64,000 nucleotides of DNA. Source: Aselliscus stoliczkanus (Eukaryota > Chordata > Mammalia > Chiroptera > Hipposideridae). The first letter of the stretch is position 1, and each line of letters starts with the position of its first letter. The notes under the pieces were generated by a model. That model ran no database searches and was not told where the DNA came from. It was given only the letters and a program-made list of their open reading frames with translations. Below are positions 23,376 to 50,700 of the stretch, one piece after another. Where the stretch lies: positions 96,711,187 through 96,775,186 of the forward strand of contig CM066732.1 in the NCBI GenBank assembly GCA_033961575.1, read 5' to 3'. The position numbers and the translations under genes were made by a program.

Positions 23376-25215
23376 ACACGAGGAACCACCAGAATTCTAG
23401 AAATAGAAGTCCAACTTTCAAACCAGTAGAGGTGGGAAGAGTGGGAAATTAGAGAATTGAACCAGAAATCAAGAAAGGGGAGGCTTAGGTGGTACCAGCC
23501 TGAATCAGATGAAACAGAGATAAAGGGATGGCTCGCTGGGTGGTACTGTGGAGTCCTCGGGCCACATCCCCAGGACCGAGTGGGGCTGGGTGGGATGAGG
23601 AATATGACCTGCAGTAGGCCGGAGCAGAATTGGCCCAGACATCTGTATTGTTTAAGCTCCCCAGGTGATTCCAGTGTGCAGCCAAGGTGGAGACCATCAC
23701 TCTGAGGTCAAAGGCTCAACAACCGTAGAAGACTTGTAAACATCAGCTTATCAGCCAGCGCCTCTCTCAAAAACAATTGTCCCACCTCCCTTCAGTGCCT
23801 GCTCACCCTCTCCCACTCACTCGCTCTTCTTCCAGGAGCTCTGTCTGTCACTGCCTTACCCATATTTTTCTCTTGTCTTTCCCTGACCTTTCCCTCAACC
23901 TTGCCTCCCTTTACCATTTACTTTTCCAAAGCTCTCCACCTTGAGTTGGGAATTAGATTTTTTTTTAAAAGTCCCATTAAATGGCTATTTTATATTTCAA
24001 AACCTAAATTTGACTAGAGTAAATGGTTTTTAACATGTGTGGGCCCTTAATTGCTTAATATTTCCTGTGCCTCAGTTGTCCTAGTAGGAACACATTAGTC
24101 CCCACCCCTGAACTCCAGTGGTGACCAGACTCCCCGACTCTCAGGGAAACCCCAATACAGACCCCTCTCTCTTGCAGGGAGAGTCCTGGGCTCCTTGCCC
24201 TGTTTGTTCTAGATCCTGTAGATTTTCTCCCCGCTGTAGAGCGGGTGTTGGGGGGAAATGGATGCGTGAAGGGTTATGCAGGTAGTCCTTCTTTCTTCCT
24301 CTCCAAGAATGGCCCCATCTGATGTGAGGGAGCTTTCAATCAAACTCTCAGCAAAAGAATGGAGTAGCAACAAGGCAAAGAGCTGCTTGTCCTGAGCTCG
24401 GGAAAAGATGGGGTTCTTCCATGCTAACCAGCACTTGCCCATACATGAGGCCCCCTCCCAGTGCTGCACCATCCAAGGAATGGAGAGGATGTTTCTCTTT
24501 CTTCTCCTCCTCCCTGCCTCCCTCCTTTCTTCCTTCTTTCCATTCTTTTTTTTTTTTTTTTTAGAGGGCAGTATCACTGGCTCTCATATATGGGATCCGA
24601 ACTGGGGCCGCTGGCTTCCCAAGCCAGCTCTTAACCACCACGCCACTCAGCTGGCTCTTTTCATTTATCTCCAAATATCCCCATTTCTGTTTTCTGCAAG
24701 AGACTGTTGTGAATACCTGGAGATGTGTCCGAAGAAGCCAGGGGGTCTAATATTTGGACCAGGCTCTATCCCCACATTCCCTCAGCTAACAGGGGGTCCA
24801 GGGCCACCATGTGGTACAACTCCATGGGGGCAAATTCACATCATCAGTTCATATCAATGGCTCCCCCTAGAGTTGTATAGCACACAATCTGTGCAGCCAT
24901 ACATTGCACCCTTGGTGGCCACGCTTTTTCGTCCCTTGCATGATGAGGAACTGACAAGTTGAAGAATGATGCCCCTACTCTTGTGTTTCTACTCAGCCTC
25001 AGAAGAAGCCAAGCTGACAGCTGTGTTTTTCTGGCCAAATCCCTCCATCCTAGTCACCTTCAGGACCTTGGAACTTATTTCCAGCCATCTTGGGAAGTGG
25101 TTGGAAATGGGGTAGAAATGGAGTATTAGACTCAAATCCCTCCTCACCTAGGGGTAGGAGCCAAGCTGGTCAGGTCATCTTTAACCCCCAACTCCTTGCT
25201 CTATTGCCTCCCACA
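23376..25215. other. Unassigned intergenic DNA downstream of PLA2G4F
   Basis: One family A SINE (24546-24655) and a possible MER5-like scrap near 23640-23700 (CCCAGGTGATTCCAGTGTGC). No gene seen. Confidence 0.5.
24546..24655 (-). mobile_element. Short SINE (family A)
   Basis: Minus-strand full-length copy beginning with poly-T. The flanking duplication is short and uncertain. Confidence 0.85.
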
Positions 25216-27736
25216 TTTAATCCTGGAGATGTTTCTTCATTCCCTAGCTGAGGTCACCCCTGCACCTGCTGACCAATTTCTTGGCTAGAGCACCAGACCA
25301 GCCTCCCCCGTCCTGCCCTCCCTCCCTTAGCCCATGATGTCTTCCCAAACCTAATCTGAGCCAACATGGTGTTTCCTATACATTTGTGAGAATGAAGGTA
25401 CTTACCAGCTTTGCACAAGCCCACATGCCTGCTTTCTTCACAAAACTTGCTGGCCCCAGAGGACAAAAAACAACCCCCACCACGCTGAGGATGGTGATCA
25501 CATAGTGAAGCAGAGACCTTATTGTATGTAACTTTTCATATATATGTGCACTTTTCCTTGGAGAAGGTCCATGGCTTTCATCAGCTTTTCAAAAAGGTCC
25601 AAGTAGGTTAAGAACCATTAGTGTGCATTTTTTCACGGTTGGCAGGTGATGATCCATCTCTTTAGAATGTAGGATCTCACTCATCTGTCAAGTATTTACT
25701 GAGCATCTACTATATGCCAGCTACTGCTCCAAACACTGGGGATATAGCAGCGAACAAAACAGACAAAATTTTATGCTCTTAGGGGGCTTACTTTCCAGGG
25801 GCTGGAAATAGCCTGAGACCATATGAAGCATTAAAGACAGGCTGAAGTTTTGAGCTTTATGAAGGTCGAAGAACTCTGTGAACATTATGAGATTCAAACT
25901 CTAAGAACTCTAAAGTTCAAAGCTATGAACTCTATGGAGGGCCGAATAAGTTTTTGGTGATGGATGGTACACATAGCAGTGATAATGGCAGTAGCCATAG
26001 CAGAAGCCCAGGGGCCAATCTGGGCCGCCCCAAAGGAAACCTCTCATTGCTGGGCCAAGAGGCAGGGGTGCTGGTGGCCTATGATGGGCAGCAATGGTGA
26101 GGAGGCAGGAGAGAACCAAGCTGCCCCATCCCATCCCAGACAAAACACTGGCCCTTTTGAGGTCCAGCTCCCTCAGCCTTCCCCAGCTCATGTCCAGGTG
26201 GAGGCCTGGGGATCCCCGGTCAAGCCAGGCCAGAGGCACACGTTGGGATCTAGCTACTTTCCTTCCAGCCAGAGCTAGGGTGTTTCTTGCCAGAGTCAGG
26301 ACAGGGAAAGCTTCCTCTCATAAGTGTCCCCAGTTGAAAAAGGAATGGTGACTTTGGTCCTGGAGAGCATGCCTGTGTATGTGAGGGAGGGAGGGAGAGT
26401 GGAGCAGCGGGCGCCCCCCACCCCCTGCTCTGGTAGAGGGGGCAGTAGGAGCAAGTGTTCAAGTGAGTATGGCAGCCGGGCCACTGAAGGGCCCCACCTG
26501 GCTCAGCACTGGGTGGGGCAGGAGTGAGGAGACCGAGGCTGCGGAGTCCCACGGCCAGAGGGAGAGGGCCTGGAGAGTCCCCCAGACCAAGCCTGGTCAG
26601 AGTGATCTCCCCTCCACACACCTAAAATCTGCTCATGCTGGAAAGGCTGCAGATATTTGGAGGGTCCTAGGTGGGTGGGGAGAGACAAGAAACAGGGAGA
26701 GAGAGATTGCCTTGATCATCAGATGCACCTGTGAAAGAGGCAGGCACCCAGCCTCTGAGTTCCCAGCTAGGCTCCCTCCGGCCCCCAGCCAACAGACATC
26801 ATGGCCCTGCTCTCACTAGGAACATGCACACTCATGCAGGCACACATTCACTCTGTCCCTCATCGATGGAAGCGTCCTCCAGACACACCCATTTAGCTGC
26901 TGGAATGGTGACACTACTTGCATCAGGTGGCAGCTGTACACACAAGAGAATGTAGCCCAAGTTTAAAGAGCAAAGCATGAGTAATTAGCACGGAGACAGT
27001 GTGCTAAACACCCACCAGCTGGAGTTTGGCCAGGACAGGCCATCATGGACCACATCCCACATCCTTCAGGAGGCTCAGATGGGAAGGGTGGTGAGCGATG
27101 AGCAGGGATGGGGTGGGTGGGAGGTGTGGGGATAGGTAGAAGGCAAAGGAGAGTTAGCAGGAAGGATGATGGAGTTAGTGACCCAGACTGGCAATCCATG
27201 TGGACCCCTTTACTATTGACAGCACTTATACTGCATCCAGGAGCTGGGGACCAGACAGGGTGGGGTGGGAGAGTCAAAGGAGGATCACTTGCACCAGTGT
27301 GAACTGGATGGATGCACCGTTTCTCTGGTCTCAGTTTAAGGAGAGTAACTAGCATCTCAGCTCTCACAGCTCCCATTCCGGTGAGGGTCTGAGGTCCTTC
27401 AGTGTAGGGGGGTGGGTCCTGGGGCTAGACTATTGCCGGATCCCCTCCACACACTCCAGTGTAAAATGAGCCCTGCTCACTTCTGCCCCACACCCCCAAA
27501 AGGCCCTGGAGAGACATACTACCCCATCTTCTCCCAGAAACACATACAAGAAGGGCCCTGCCCCCAAGTCCAACCTGCAATTCTGCAGGAGCTTTCCAAG
27601 GCCTGGGGGACCTCAAGGCAGGTCCCGGAGAGATGGGAAGCAGAGCCCTGCAGAGTCCCCTCCTCCCTTTACCAAGCCTTAGTCTGGGGGCCTCCAGCCC
27701 CTCCTCTGTGTCCCAGCCCTCCAACTCCAGCCTGGG
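25216..27736 (-). other. PLA2G4F: Possible PLA2G4F 3'UTR and downstream flank
   Basis: No AATAAA on the minus strand was found close to the stop codon at 27737. The nearest acceptable hexamer seen is ATTAAA at 25216-25221, which would make a 3'UTR of about 2.5 kb. This is a weak inference. Apart from an L2-like patch near 25690-25810 I recognise no repeat and no other gene in this stretch. Confidence 0.3.
25690..25810 (-). mobile_element. L2 LINE 3' fragment, antisense
   Basis: AAGTATTTACTGAGCATCTACTATATGCCAG, ACACTGGGGATATAGCAGCGAAC and CTTAGGGGGCTTACTTTCC are an antisense L2 end. Confidence 0.65.
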
Positions 27737-42972
<15,236 letters not shown>

Positions 42973-44784
42973 GGCCAGGCCAGTCTGCTTTCCAGAGCCA
43001 CCCTGCTCTCTCTGGCAACACTCACTGCTAGCTCAGTTCGGACAGGTAGGGGTGGGGAGGGTGGAGCTGGATCTCTGCTGATGACAAAGGGCCTGTGGGC
43101 CCTTGAGGCTGAAGGTGGGGTTTGACATGCTCCAGGAAGTGGCTGGAGCCCAATTTCCTCAGGCAGGAGGCCCTTCAGGCCCTCTCCAAGAGAACGAGGA
43201 ACTGGCCCTCTGGCTCCCAGTCCCAACCCCTGGTTACCATTGTGCTGCGTATAGAAAATAGACACCTGAGCCTCACCCCACAGGAGAATTTGATTTAGTG
43301 AGGGTGGGTTCAGATTTCCCACAAGCATTCTAGACAATGCTGACAGCTGGCCCAGGGAACAGCAGTCCAGGGGCCGTCTCCTCTAGCTTTCCAAAAAGCC
43401 TAAAACCAAACGTCTTTCAAGTTCCACCTTTCCCACAGCTCTGAAGCAGAAGCATGGAAATCTCTGGTTCAGTGTTTGATCTGGACTCAAAGGTGTCTCT
43501 AATCTCTCCTGGCCTCCCTCCCCTCCCTTGTTCTACAAACACTGAGAGGCTGCTGTGTGCAGGACCTGACTCAGGCTTTGGAACCAAAGGTGAGGTGGGC
43601 CCATCTGTATTCTGAAGAAATTCACAACCTCGTGATTCCCTGTGGCTTCTGCCCAGGCCCTCTTCCTGGATCAGTGGAAATACCTGGATGGTCCAGGTAT
43701 GGTTAGGTGTTATCAATAAGGTCAGGTAAAAAGCAGGTCTATCAACCCTTAGGCTACTAGAGATACAGGCTTTAAAATCTTCTGTTGACCATCATGAGCC
43801 TTAGGTTGAAGATGGTAATGTGTGTCCCCTTTTCTGTGGACTGTAACCATCTAGGTGGCCAAGACAGGTAGAAAGCATCTCCGGGACAGGGAGCTGTTGG
43901 GGGACACATTTTTGTTTCTCAGCCAAGACTCAGTCATTTCTACTCTCTTCCCCAGGAACTGAGGTGGAGACTGAAAAAACAACATGAAAAAAAGAGGTGA
44001 TTCAACTTCAAAATGAATCCTGTAGGCAAGTTCAGACCAAAAACTCCCATAACAACATATGACTGCCCTTGGCCAGACCCCAAAGGGAGTGCCTGCTTCT
44101 ACTTAATTTGGAGCATGAAGCCAAGACCCGTGTTGGACTCTCAGAAAGGCCAAAGTGCAAACCCCCTTGGTGACCTGCAGTGTGTAGAAGACCCATGGAC
44201 CCAGGGAGGGGCACAAGTTAGCTGGCGGGCGTACAGATCCCTGACTGATTTGAGTGCCTTCTGGGCTGTGCCACACTCTCTCCTGGAAGTCACCTACCCA
44301 TGCCTCTGTAAAGTTATGCCTCTTAGTTTCAGATGTTTTTCATCCCCCAAGTTCAGGGTGGCCACAGATGGCTCAAGAGGGGGATACAGGACCAAATGAC
44401 CTTTGGGAGCTGGCCAAAGTGGACCACCACTTCTCAAACATCCCTGGGTCTGTCAATCTTACCAGTTCATACCTTCTGTGTCCCTCGCAGTCATTACGAG
44501 TTGCAGGAAGAGGCACAAGGCCCTGGGATCAGCCAGAGTTCCAGTGTGTCCAGAACTTTGTGATGCTGGGAATGTTCTCTATCTGTGCTGTCAACACATC
44601 AGCCACACTAACTGTGTTGGATGGCACAGATTGAGACATCCATAACATGTGTTACACTGATTTTTTTTTTTTTTTTGGTATTCACCCACTGGCTTATCTC
44701 TTCTCTAGTCTTAGCTAAATTACGGTCCTCTCATTATCTTCATCAAACGCCACAGAAAGGGGGAACGAGACCAACATAGGCTTG
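42973..44784. other. Short intergenic gap between VPS39 and PLA2G4F
   Basis: About 1.8 kb separates the inferred VPS39 poly(A) site from the PLA2G4F start codon, both genes reading leftwards. No repeat, CpG island or convincing TATA box is visible. The PLA2G4F promoter and 5'UTR must lie in the left part. A poly-T run sits near 44662-44678. The open frames here (for example 43417-43716 and 44013-44399) resemble no protein I know. Confidence 0.6.
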
Positions 44785-46810
44785 ATTTCTTATTTTATGA
44801 TGTTTATTATGCGAGCTCTTCATCGGTCCTCATTACAGGCTTTCATCTCCAGCCTTCTCCACACCACCATGGAGGGCAAAGATCGTCTAGGGAAGGAAAG
44901 CTACAGTTTGGGAAAACCGGGTCAATTATGCATTCCAGAAGGGAAGAAAACACACATTCTTTATTCTACTGCTTCAAAGAGATGTGCCACACAGATAGTG
45001 GGAGTGGAAGATACAAACACAGCAGGCCGGGAAGGCGGGGCTGGCATGGTGGGCAAGTTTCTGCTGCACAATGGACAGCTGGCCTGATGATTTCACTGCT
45101 GCTGCCACAGGCAGCTTGGTTGGAGCTGGTGCAACCAGGGTCAAGGGGGCAGCACTGCTTCTCATGGCTGGGTGTGGTCCACGGGACAGTGGCTCTTGCA
45201 AAGCATGGGTTGGCCTCCAAAACCTGAACAGAATCCCGTCTCTGTGAGCAGGTGCTGATGGCACTCCCTCTGCCCCTTGGGAGCCTCCACAGACAGCAGG
45301 CCCCAAACAGCACAGCACAGCGGTTTAAAAAGTTTCACACCATGTCAAGGACAGGCCACCAAAACAGCGTCAGTGTTGGGCACTGTCACTCACCCTCACC
45401 ACCTTTAAAGACACTGAGGCAACAAGACTGCAAGTCTGCAAAACTCCAGGGAGGAGAGGGTGCAGGGCTGTGCTCCCCGCGTGTCCTCAGCCTGCAGTGC
45501 TGGACACCCTCCTGGGTGCCTCTAGGACACCCTGTGGGAGGCAGGGGGTCCCCCACCACACACACAAGTGCTCAGCGGATCTGGAGGTGAAACAGGTATT
45601 CCATAAACCCATGTGCAGCTGCTCCTGCCTCCTGGGGCACTCTCATTGTCCCTAAGCACCTCACAAGCACACTTGACACTGCGTCATTGTCAGTGCCTGA
45701 CTTGATCATTCTCTGTGTGCAGCAGCCAGCCACCAACCTACAATAAGCCAGCGCCAACCTCCAACCCTGTGGAACAAAGCTGGGGAACAATGGCCAGGCC
45801 AAGCTGTAAGGTAGGTGGATGACACTGGCTAGAAAGACAAAGGCGCCCCAAGCACAACGCAATTGCTCACAAAGGCTAACCAACCTGCCCTGGGCGGCTG
45901 GTGGGTGAACCAGGAGCAGGAGTCTCTGCAGACGGCTGCCTTGGAGGTCACATACCCGGGCAGGTGCTGCCCATCCTTAGAGCTACTGCCATATTCAGCC
46001 CTCGGGGGAGGTGCACAGGGCCTTTCCCAGGCCGGGAAAGACACTCCCCAAAGCTGCTAGGCATAGAGCATACAGTCCAAGGAGGATCTATTTACAACGT
46101 ACCTGACAGTCAATTATCAACATATCCCTAGAAAATAGGACTTCCCCTTGCTTCTCACTTTGCCTTTAAATATTATTTGTGGTGTCAGGAAAATGGGAAA
46201 GCAAGCCTGGGTGGAGCAGCAAAGGGATAGATACAAGAAGAAAATAGTGGGAAAGAAAAGGAGACTGGAAAATAAAGAGACGAGTGGGGACACAGGGTAC
46301 TGTGGCCCTGGAGAGATGGCCGTGGTTACTTAGAGAACCAGCGTTTGGCCTTTGCAGCTGGACAAGCTCTTGTGTTGCTCTCTTCTCACAGGCTTGTCAG
46401 CTGTGCAGAGGGCTCCTTGTAAAGTCCTGCATGTCTTAATAGAAAACTGAATAGACAACCCTGGGGTTACAAAAGCTTGAGACAGTTTCCTTCCTCGGGA
46501 GGCTGGTATGCAAAGGCAAGACGGTGCCCAGCGCCAGCTCCTCCAGTCCAGGCAGGTATTCAGTTCTCGGGAACTGCCTGCACAACAATGTATATAAAGT
46601 ACAACTAATCTCTTTTTCTGTTAAAAAGCCGGTGACACCAGACCACAGGTCTGATTAATTCAGAGATGTTCCAGGGCGCAAAGTAGCCAGTAGTGTCCAA
46701 GTGGGGAGACACCTGGTGGTGGCAGCAGTCCCCGATTCCCAAGGCCGGTGCCCCTTGCCCTTTCTGGGATGGCCGAGCTGTCCATCTGCTGAATCCTGGG
46801 CATGCTGGGC
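44785..46810 (-). other. VPS39: VPS39 3'UTR
   Basis: The stop codon lies at 46811-46813 and the first canonical polyadenylation hexamer downstream on the minus strand is at 44803-44808. This gives a 3'UTR of about 2.0 kb, which agrees with my recollection of human VPS39. No SINE interrupts it, unlike the flanking introns. Open frames seen on either strand here are short and show no recognisable protein. Confidence 0.7.
44803..44808 (-). terminator. VPS39: VPS39 poly(A) signal AATAAA
   Basis: The plus strand reads TTTATT, so the minus strand reads AATAAA, followed by an A/T-rich stretch. Cleavage would fall around 44780-44790. Placement at the end of a repeat-free 2.0-kb 3'UTR supports it. 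Confidence 0.65.
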
Positions 46811-47786
46811 TCAGGTGTCCGCCGGGTTTACTTCTTTGGAACAGAAGTAGTGCACGACCACTCCATTGGGGTATCTTGCAAATGCGCTGCAGGGAAGGCA
46901 CATGACTGGGATGAGGACTGCCCCTAAGAGGGCGAGTCTCACCTGGAAAAGGCACCTTACGCAGGAGCCAGCCCAGCAGCAGCCCACCCTCACCACAAAG
47001 AGCAGCCTGCCCCTAGGGTGTCTGGATTTACATAGCCACCATCTCTGTCCAATAACTGAGCAGAGGATGAGGTCCACACAGTTCGATTGCATGGGGACGC
47101 TTCCTGTTAAGTCATCAAGGCGAGATCCATGAGCAGATGGGGTAGTCCGCCAGCCTGGCTCAGTACCGGCTTACTGAGAGCCGACAATGTTCCTCAGAAC
47201 AGATCTCAGGCTAATTCTAACAAAGGACAGAGAGTTAGGTCTTTCTAAAGGAAAGGATTCTTCCATGTAAGAAAAAGGACAAATCACTCTCCTCCGAGGG
47301 AAAGGGGATCAGCTAGAGCACGTGCCCTAAAACAGTATGATTCTGGCTCAGGATTTTCCTTAAATCAGGAGGCAGCAGGTTGAAAGATCTTTTCCTTCCT
47401 TCAAAGGTACATCCTGAAAAGATAAGGACTTTCTCCCACATACAGCTCTCCACACCCACTGGCTACATGGCAATTTCTAGCTGCCAGCAGGGAAGGGTTG
47501 GACGGGCAAGAAGTCAGCAGCCCCGTGCCATCCCTTTCAGGTCTTTAAAAGTCTCAGAGCCCACCCCTCTGGGGCCTCAAGAATGAATGGTGCCCAGGAC
47601 AGTCGGCAGCTGTGCTCCCTGCTGGGCAAAGGTCAGACGTCCACCTGAGCACGCCCCACCCCAGAGGAGACCGCAGAGCTGCGGAATGGCTCACCTGTTC
47701 CCGATCTTCTTCTTACACACCGTGCACACCTTCTCCTCCGTGATGATGCACTTCACCTGCTGGTGCAAAATTCGCTCTTCCTGCAC
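46811..47786 (-). other. VPS39: VPS39 C-terminal zinc-binding-like tail (last two exons)
   Basis: Exon 47695-47786 encodes VKCIITEEKVCTVCKKKIGN and exon 46811-46886 encodes AFARYPNGVVVHYFCSKE, ending PADT. The Cys of VKC, the CxxC pair and the final HYFC are arranged like a degenerate RING or zinc-ribbon. In HOPS/CORVET subunits this C-terminal region mediates subunit contacts. The serine codon is split across the intron. Confidence 0.88.
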
Positions 47787-50700
47787 CTGGGAGGGCAGAG
47801 GGATTGGGGAGAAAGTCCCATAGGCTGACCGGCAGATCCCCTAATTGAAACAGTCACAACTACATGTCAAGTTGGTTAAAATTATGTTCAAGGAATACTG
47901 AGTCCTGCCTTTGTCGAAAGGAGCCTGTGGTAACTGACTCACACTACAAAGCAGCAGCCCACCCAGGGGTTTGCACGGCTCATACCCGCAGGAACTCTGC
48001 ATGGAGGAGGTTCTTAAGCACTTGATTGAACCGTTTCTTTTGCGCATTTTCTTCCAAGACTTTTTCCAGAAAGATGCGTATATCATTAATCTGAGTGTTT
48101 GCTGGCAGGAGGTTGAGGGCCTATGGACAGAGATGGGAACAGGGTGAGGCGGGACAGAAGCGAGACTGAAGAAATGGCTGAAGCCACAGAGCTTGCGAAC
48201 CCCAGTCCCTGTCTCCATCCCCGCACATGCCCTCCATTCCTCTGAGAGGCTGACCTTGGTGGTGTCCAGCTTGCTGTAATGCAGCTCGAGGACCTGCAGG
48301 GCCGCCGGGAGGTTGGCCTGTGGCTCCAGCAGCTCCAGCTTGATTGGCCCCAGACAGTGAACACTGGGGGGCGACAGATACATCCGGAGCAGGGACAGAT
48401 ACACCTGTCACACAGGTGTAAGCCATGCACGTCAGGCTGGCGGGAACCCGCCCAGAGCCCCACAGCACAGCCACACCTAAAGCTAAGAGGGTGGGGCTCC
48501 AGTGACAGCTGTTATGGAGCATTAAAAACATAATTTTCACCTTTGAAATGATTTTGGTAAAGTCAGTCAACTGACGGTATTAAAAATAAAGGACTGTTGT
48601 TTCCCTGAGAGAAAAAAGCAAATGCCTTGTTGTTTGTTAACCGCTGACAAAAGTGCCAACACTGCAAAATGACTCTGAGCCCCTCATTTCCTTTGTCTTT
48701 GAAGGCTGAAACCCTGCCACGTTTTGGGAGGTGAGGATTAAGCCAAAATGAGATGCTGCATTTCCTACTGTTAGCAGTACTACAGAGTTTCTCAGCCTCA
48801 GCACCTAACATTTTGGCCCAGATAATTCTTTGCAAGGGCTGTGCTGTGTATCGTTTCACAGCAACTCTGGCCTCTACCTCCTAGTTTCCAGGAGCGCACC
48901 CACCCCCAGTTATGGCGATCAAAGAGGTCTTCGGACATTGACAAATCCATGTGTGATCTGGACAGAGCATGTATGTGCACCTGCTCAGAACTATCAGATG
49001 TTCTTTCTCAACAGGCTGACCACGCCGTTTATTACACAAGGTGGGGTTCTCTTGAGAAGAAAGGGACAAGAGTGCTACTCATAATGACATGGATGACAAG
49101 AGATGTAAGCCAGAACTTTCCCAAGCAAACCAGGACATATGGCCACCCTGCCTCTCAATCAATCAGTGCATCAGCCCACGCCCTGTCCTGTCTAAGCCAA
49201 TCATTCATACCAGTGTCACCTGTGGCCTAACGGAGGGGGCTAGGGGAATGCTGAGGGACAGAAATGCACATGTGCTCCCTGGGGCCAGGGCCACTACTTA
49301 CATCTTTGTTGCCATCTTTGTTTTGGTCATAATGCTTGTGGCAATACCTGCAAGGGAGATAGTGGTGAGACAAGGCCAGAGAGAGGCAGGTCATCGGTGC
49401 TGCCTGCACGGGCCGCCTACTGAGAGCCGCAACCCGAGGCCAGCACAGGAGGCGATTTTCGCTCCTGCTACAGAGGGGAAGTGGCCGTCTTAGCCTCTCA
49501 CGCCTCTCATCGTTCTAGGGGGGCCTGCTTTTAGGCCTCCTGGGAGGTGGGGTGACAGGCTCAACGTACTCCTCGGCCATCTTTGTATCCTTCAGGATGT
49601 GGACATAGATGAAGAGAGCTTGCTCATGTTTTCCCATGCGTCCCAGCAGGAGGGCGCGCTCTTCTAAGAGGCCTGTGAGGGGACAGAAAGGTTAGGGACT
49701 ATCACCACCACTGTGCAAGCCCAAGGCCAGGCGCTAGGCAACTGGAGCAATGGAAACTGGGAGAAAATACTTTTATTACTTGGGATTTACTCAAGGGGAA
49801 AATTACTAAAATGGTAAAAAGGGGGAGGGAGCTGTTTTAGGAGGTGCTTTATCTGGTTGTTTTTGTGATCGCTTAAAATGGGGCACGAGTGGGCCGGCCG
49901 AGTGGCGCAGTGGTTAAGTGCCGGCTTGGGAAACCTACGGCCCCGGTTCGGGTCCCACATATGAGGGCCAGTGACACTGCCCTCAAAAAAAAAAAAAAAA
50001 AAAAATGGGGCATGAGCACTCATTCAGTAGCCAGGTGCATAGGAAGTACCTACAGTGTGCCAGGCACTTCAACTAAGGTACACAAACTCTTGGTCTCTGC
50101 TCTTGCTGAGCTTACACATCAGACAGATTATGCCAGAATACATGAACTGCTAAACAATGAACGTGGCCAAGAACATGGACTGAGGCAGTCAACAGGTTTC
50201 AACCTGGCTATCCATGAGCATGTGGTTCACTCCCACAATCACAGTACAAAAGTGAGTCCTCAGAGGGGACAGAACAGGAGCACTGGGCTGAAACAACGTG
50301 GTTTGCCCCTGGCCCCAATGGGTGAAAAGGGAAAGACGGATTCCCGCATTACCTTGAACTGAAGTGGCTTCTGGACCTAAGCCAGGCACTTACCATCAAA
50401 AGGAAAATCACAGATGAGCCGGCCTGGATCATAGTAGCCGGAAGTCTCCAAGAACATAAGGAGCTTCCCTCGATATTCTCCCAGTTCACCCTCTTCCTCT
50501 CCAGCAGGGACGGGAGTTTTGCCTTTAAGGGAAACCAAGCTCAACATGAAAGGATGCTGCTGAGCAGCACCGTGGGCTCATCAAGAAAAACGAAGGGGAT
50601 GGGGTTCAATGATGTCACCCAATGATCAGAAGGGGCCTCTAGAAAAAAAGGGGGGCCCTCCAGAGTGGTTTTCAGTTGGGCTTCTCTTAGTTTATGGTCT

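Noticed and set aside
47841..48404. 187-codon minus-strand frame as one protein
   Set aside because: It reads from the VPS39 exon 48255-48404 through an intron; only the first 50 codons are VPS39.
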